A stretch of DNA of 64,000 bases from JAWKUK01 sp041398605 (GTDB taxonomy: Bacteria; Planctomycetota; UBA1135; GCA-002686595), in contig JAWKUK010000025.1 of NCBI GenBank assembly GCA_041398605.1, forward strand, positions 1-64,000, written 5' to 3'. Position numbers and translations under genes: made by a program. Numbering within the stretch: position 1 is the stretch's first letter; every line of letters begins with the position of its first letter. Of the stretch, positions 60,489-64,000 are shown piece by piece. The notes under the pieces were generated by a model, which worked only from the letters and a program-made list of their open reading frames with translations, was not told the origin of the DNA and did not search any database.

Positions 60489-61538
60489 ATGGGACACGCC
60501 TATCAAGCGGTGCAATGGAACCGCCAGAAGCGGCGCTATGACCTCGCGTTGCTCGGCGGCGTCGTCCTGTACCTCGGCGCGTTCGTGGGCGTGACCAGCG
60601 CGCTGCAGCCGGAGGCGACCGCCGAGACGTTGCTGATCCGTGGCCTCGGGACCGCAGCGTTCCTGTTGCTGCACGTCGTGCTTGCGATCGGGCCGCTGGC
60701 GCGCCTCGACCGACGCTGGCTGCCGCTCTTGTACAACCGCCGCCACCTCGGCGTGACGATGTGCGCGCTGGCGCTCTTGCACGGCGGCTTCTCGCTCGTC
60801 CAGTTCCACGCGTTTGGCGACGTCAACCCGTTGGTCAGCCTGCTGAGCTCGAACACGCGCTTCGACAGCGTCGCGGACTTTCCGTTCCAGCCGCTCGGCG
60901 CGGCGGCGTTGGTGATCCTGGTCCTGATGGCCGCCACGAGCCATGACTTCTGGCTGGCGAACCTGACCGCGCCGGTTTGGAAGGCGCTGCACATGCTCGT
61001 GTACGTCGCTTACGCGCTGATCGCGCTGCACGTCGCGCTCGGCGTGCTGCAGGCCGAGACGAGCCCGGTGCTGTGGGGCGCGGTCGCGGCCGGCGCGCTC
61101 GCGCTGGGCACGCTCCACTTGCTCGCCGCGCGCAAGGACGCCGCGGACGACACGCGCGCGACCCCCGCCGCGGCACCTGGGCCGTGGATCGACGCGTGCG
61201 CCGTCAGCGAGATCCGCGAGGGGCGCGCCAAGGTCATCGTGGCAGGCGGAGAGCGCGTCGCGATCTTCCGCCACGGAGGGCGCCTCTCCGCGCTCTCTGG
61301 CGTGTGCCAGCACCAGAACGGGCCGCTCGGCGAGGGCCGCGTCGTGGACGGCCTCGTCGTGTGCCCGTGGCACGGCTACCAATACCGCCCGCAGTGCGGC
61401 AGCTCGCCCGCGCCCTTCCATGAGCGAGTCCCGACGTTCCGCCTCCAGGTCGAGGCGGGCCGCGTGCTGCTCGACCCGCGCCCTGTGCCGCTGGGCACGG
61501 AGCTCGCGCCCGTGGCCACCGAGGAGGCCGCGCCATGA
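60489..61538 (+). CDS. YedZ/MsrQ-like heme-b membrane domain fused to a Rieske [2Fe-2S] domain
   Basis: 349 aa from ATG 60489. The N-terminal 220 residues carry about six helices of the ferric-reductase-like/YedZ type: the family start LLYNRRHLGVTMCALALLHG and KALHMLVYVAYALIALHVAL hold the heme-ligand histidines. Residues from about 240 are a Rieske domain with CQHQNGPLGEG (CxH) and VCPWHGYQY (CPWH), completing C-x-H...C-x2-H. There is no second Cys pair, so it is the low-potential, ferredoxin-type Rieske. The fusion could pass electrons from the heme membrane domain to a partner or from NAD(P)H donors. MsrP, the usual MsrQ partner, is absent. TGATATG places the start 1 nt past the previous stop. 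Confidence 0.9.
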   Translation: MGHAYQAVQWNRQKRRYDLALLGGVVLYLGAFVGVTSALQPEATAETLLIRGLGTAAFLLLHVVLAIGPLARLDRRWLPLLYNRRHLGVTMCALALLHGGFSLVQFHAFGDVNPLVSLLSSNTRFDSVADFPFQPLGAAALVILVLMAATSHDFWLANLTAPVWKALHMLVYVAYALIALHVALGVLQAETSPVLWGAVAAGALALGTLHLLAARKDAADDTRATPAAAPGPWIDACAVSEIREGRAKVIVAGGERVAIFRHGGRLSALSGVCQHQNGPLGEGRVVDGLVVCPWHGYQYRPQCGSSPAPFHERVPTFRLQVEAGRVLLDPRPVPLGTELAPVATEEAAP

Positions 61539-62320
61539 CGCCAGGTGACGCGTTCTACATCGGATGGGAGCCGCGCGCAGCCGCGCCCCTCGGGCGCTTC
61601 GTGCGCGCGCGCGTCGCGGCGCTGCTCCTCGCCGTCGCATGCCTCGGGGCGGCGCTCGCGGCGTCCCAGGCGCCGTTCCCTGCGTCGCGCTTCGAGTTCG
61701 GCGTCGCGCGCACGTTCACCGGGCGTGTCGAGCACGTGCCCTACCCGACGCTCGTCGTCGAGCGCCCAGGCGCCACGACGACCCATTCGCGCTACTTGCT
61801 GACGGTGTTCGGCAAGCGCGGCGCCGAGGCGGTCACTGCCCCGCTCGAGGGCCACAACGTCCGCTTCCAGGGCAGCTTGATCCACCGCGACAGCGTCACG
61901 ATGATCGAGCTCGCGCCCGACTCGCTGGAGGACCTGGGCCCGAGCGTCACTCAAGGAGCCGCTCAGGGCGCCGCGCGGGGTCTCGGGGAAGGGGCCGCGC
62001 GCGCGCCCGAGCAGCGCCTGCGCCTCGCCGGCGAGATCGTCGACTCGAAGTGCTTCTTGGGCGTGATGAAGCCGGGCAACCTCAAGACCCACCGCGCGTG
62101 CGCGGTGCGCTGCATCAGCGGCGGGGTGCCGCCGGTGCTGCTCGTGCGCGACGACGAGGGCCGCGCGACGTACTACCTGCTCGTCGATGAGCAGGGCGGC
62201 GCGGTCAACGCGCGCGTCCTGGACCTCGTGGCGGAGCCTGTGACCATCGAGGGCCGCGTCGTGACGCGCGACGGCCTCGCGATCCTCTACGCGGACCCGG
62301 CCAGCTACACGCGCCGCTGA
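61535..62320 (+). CDS. Membrane-anchored Cys/His-motif protein of the Rieske cluster
   Basis: 261 aa. ATG at 61535 overlaps the Rieske gene stop as ATGA. A helix near residues 28-45 (VAALLLAVACLGAALAAS) anchors it. The soluble part has two beta-rich halves; the second holds a strongly conserved-looking motif EIVDSKCFLG, then KTHRACAVRCISGGVPPVLL. Three cysteines and a histidine in C-x13-H-x2-C-x3-C arrangement suggest a metal site or redox centre (my inference). I do not know the family. It is the last gene of the cluster and is followed by a strong hairpin. Confidence 0.7.
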   Translation: MTPGDAFYIGWEPRAAAPLGRFVRARVAALLLAVACLGAALAASQAPFPASRFEFGVARTFTGRVEHVPYPTLVVERPGATTTHSRYLLTVFGKRGAEAVTAPLEGHNVRFQGSLIHRDSVTMIELAPDSLEDLGPSVTQGAAQGAARGLGEGAARAPEQRLRLAGEIVDSKCFLGVMKPGNLKTHRACAVRCISGGVPPVLLVRDDEGRATYYLLVDEQGGAVNARVLDLVAEPVTIEGRVVTRDGLAILYADPASYTRR

Positions 62321-62345
62321 TCGCGCGCGCAGCCGCGCAGCCGCA

Positions 62346-62369
62346 CAGACAGGGGCGCAGACAGGGGCG
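62346..62369. repeat. 12-bp direct repeat after the cluster stop codon
   Basis: CAGACAGGGGCG occurs twice in succession. An imperfect GCGCAGCC pair lies just before it. The array runs straight into the hairpin at 62366. Confidence 0.7.
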
Positions 62370-62401
62370 CGACCGGGGCCGCGCACGGCCCCGGTCGCGC
62401 C
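62366..62401. terminator. Perfect 16-bp GC hairpin ending the Rieske cluster
   Basis: GGCGCGACCGGGGCCG pairs perfectly with CGGCCCCGGTCGCGCC around the loop CGCA. It lies between convergent genes, 46 bp after the plus-strand stop and 30 bp before the minus-strand stop. No T-tract. Confidence 0.75.
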
Positions 62402-62430
62402 AGGTCACCACTCGAGCCCACGGCGCGACG

Positions 62431-64000
62431 TTAGTCGCAGCCGGAGTTGAGGTTGATGTTGATGTCGCCGTGCAGGCCCTGGGTCAGGACGAGCGCCGTC
62501 CCAGCCGTCGGCTGGCGCACGACGACGACATCGAGCCAGCCCGCCCCGCCGTACTCGAGGTTCTTACCGCTCGCGCCGTAGCCGATCTGGAAGGACGGGC
62601 CCATGCGCGTGAAGAAGAGCTCGCCGCCGCCGTAGACGCCCTCGCCGTAGGCGCGCCCTTCGAACGCCTGGTAATAGCGCCAGCTGCTCGGGTCGATCGT
62701 CCCGCCGCCAGCGACGTACATCGGGCCGCGCAGCTCCAGCTTCGGGCTCCCGACCGGCGCGTGGCCGACCATGCCCGGGTCCACGCGCTGCCACAGGTCG
62801 ACCTCGACGCGGAAGCGCTTCTGCGGCTCATTGGGGCGATAGATCGTGCCGGTGAGGCGCGCGGTGCCGTCCGGCCGCTCGACAAACGGCGCGGGCCCAT
62901 CGAAGATGAAGTCCGTGCCGATGCCTGGGAAGTAGAACGCGTGCCCGCCCGACGTGGTCGTCGCCGCCTCGTCGCGCGGCGCCGGCGCTGCGCACACGTC
63001 GCAGCCGAACAGGTCGAGGTTGTAGTCCCCCGTCCCGATCTGCACGAACGGCCCGTTCGTCGGCTGAGACACGACACACGTGAACAGCCAGCCCGCGGCG
63101 CCGTAGCGCTCGTTGCGGCCGCTCGCGCCCTGGCCCACCTGGAACGCGGGCCCCATCTGCGTGAGGTGCGCGAGGGCGCCTGCGTGCTGGCCGAGGCCGA
63201 TCAGCTCGCCCTCAGTGTGCGCGTAATAGCGCCAGCGCATGAAATCGATCGGGCCGCCGTTGTCGGCATAGCGCTCGCTGCGCAGGTCGCGCTTCGGGCT
63301 CTCCTCCGGGAGCGGGTCACCGAGCGACGGGTCCATGCGGTCCGCGAAGCGCAGCTCGATCGCCCAACGCTGGTCGCCGCCCGCGATGTCACGCAGGACG
63401 CCCGCGAGGCGCGCCGTGCCGTCGCCGCGCTCCTCGAACTCGCCGGGACCCTCGAACTCGAAGCTGCTGCTGCCAAGGCCTTGGAACCAGAACGCAGCGT
63501 GGCCGCCGAGGTTCGAGACCTCTTGGTCTTCGGGCGCGCCGCCGGCGCAGTCCATGCACGACCCCATGAGGTCGAGGTTGATGTCGCCGCGCTGCAACAC
63601 GCCCGGGAGCGCGATGCCGGTCGTCGGCTGCGCCTCGAGCGTGACGTTGATCCAGCTCGCGAGGCCGAAGTCGAGGTTCTTGCCGCTCGCGCCCATGCCG
63701 ACCTGCATCGGGGGCCCGAAGCGCGAGACGTTGACCACCGCGCCGGCGAGGGACTCGAGGCCTTCGAGCCGCCCCGTGGTGCCGGTGTAGTAACGCCACG
63801 AGCGTGTGTCGACCGGGCCGCCGTGCTCGACGAAGCCCGCCGCGACGAGCTCCTTCTTGGGCGAGCCCTGGGGCGGATAGGCGGCGTCACCAGGGTCGAT
63901 GCGCCCCGTGAAGTCGACGCTCGCGCGGAAGCGCCAGCCCGGGCGCGTCGGACTCATCAGGACGCCGACGAGCCACGCGGTGCCGTCGGGGCGCTCGACG
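62431..64000 (-). CDS. Large repeat-domain secreted protein, N-terminus beyond the window
   Basis: 523 codons are visible; the frame stays open through the right edge and continues in the same repeat pattern (VERPDGTAWLVGVL before the first visible Met), so the true start lies outside. Three full repeats of about 170 residues share VERPDGTARLTG, a FRVEVDLWQRVDPG-type strand, GSPKLEL, WRYY, MGPxFQxGxGASGKN and GDINLDLxG...C, and the first two end in GGHAFYFPGIG. Paired cysteines near each repeat end (MDC, DVC, SGC) may form disulfides. Similar MGPAFQVG/GASGKN repeats occur in secreted proteins of Planctomycetota and Deltaproteobacteria; function unknown. Confidence 0.8.
   Translation of the reverse strand, partial: VERPDGTAWLVGVLMSPTRPGWRFRASVDFTGRIDPGDAAYPPQGSPKKELVAAGFVEHGGPVDTRSWRYYTGTTGRLEGLESLAGAVVNVSRFGPPMQVGMGASGKNLDFGLASWINVTLEAQPTTGIALPGVLQRGDINLDLMGSCMDCAGGAPEDQEVSNLGGHAAFWFQGLGSSSFEFEGPGEFEERGDGTARLAGVLRDIAGGDQRWAIELRFADRMDPSLGDPLPEESPKRDLRSERYADNGGPIDFMRWRYYAHTEGELIGLGQHAGALAHLTQMGPAFQVGQGASGRNERYGAAGWLFTCVVSQPTNGPFVQIGTGDYNLDLFGCDVCAAPAPRDEAATTTSGGHAFYFPGIGTDFIFDGPAPFVERPDGTARLTGTIYRPNEPQKRFRVEVDLWQRVDPGMVGHAPVGSPKLELRGPMYVAGGGTIDPSSWRYYQAFEGRAYGEGVYGGGELFFTRMGPSFQIGYGASGKNLEYGGAGWLDVVVVRQPTAGTALVLTQGLHGDININLNSGCD

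Overview
The window is very GC-rich and densely coded. Gene content points to a diderm bacterium, most likely an uncultured or deep-branching member of the Planctomycetota (inference). The signs are a fused LpxC-FabZ protein, a membrane serine/threonine kinase with a huge non-kinase half, repeated secreted proteins with a C-terminal HRD...NG block, a DUF1080 protein, fused-MFS spermidine synthase, and many GTG/TTG starts without a clear Shine-Dalgarno sequence. No rRNA, tRNA, CRISPR array or intact transposase was seen.

Layout: 1-17.2 kb is a housekeeping block on the minus strand. In transcription order it runs glmU, prs, rplY, pth, rpsF-rpsR-rplI, (hairpin) dnaB, bamA, lpxD, lpxC/fabZ, lpxA, ileS and a partial membrane-anchored protein. 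17.5-19.0 kb holds psd and an AhpD/CMD-like gene on plus. 19.0-24.0 kb is a chemosensory operon cheA-cheW-cheB-cheR on minus. 24.2-31.7 kb is a signalling group on minus: FHA-GAF-sigma54 activator, secreted protease-like protein and Ser/Thr kinase. 31.8-42.7 kb is accessory: a YkgJ-type Cys-cluster protein, a lamin-tail-domain secreted protein, a MITE-like inverted-repeat element that supplies the stop codon of an enoyl-CoA hydratase, DUF1080, a catalytic glutamate dehydrogenase followed 8 nt later by a paralogue that lacks its catalytic lysines, and two paralogous secreted proteins.

42.9-51.0 kb is a long minus-strand operon led by rpoZ: rpoZ, lpxK, an LpxL-type acyltransferase, an unassigned gene, hldE, tauE/safE, slyX and a NapH-like Fe-S membrane protein with a TPR-like tail. 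Five of its junctions are stop/start overlaps or gaps below 20 nt. 51.3-59.4 kb carries a lipoprotein, fused-MFS spermidine synthase, two divergent SGNH proteins and a glycosyltransferase. 59.7-62.3 kb is a tightly overlapping four-gene plus-strand cluster around a fusion of a heme-b (YedZ/MsrQ-like) membrane domain with a Rieske domain; this is the best candidate for an undescribed redox system here. The right edge is a partial protein built of repeated domains of roughly 170 residues.

Together LpxA, LpxC/FabZ, LpxD, LpxK, the LpxL-like enzyme, HldE, GlmU and BamA show that the organism makes lipid A, probably heptose-containing LPS, in a true outer membrane. Several genes end in short tandem repeats followed by very strong GC hairpins.
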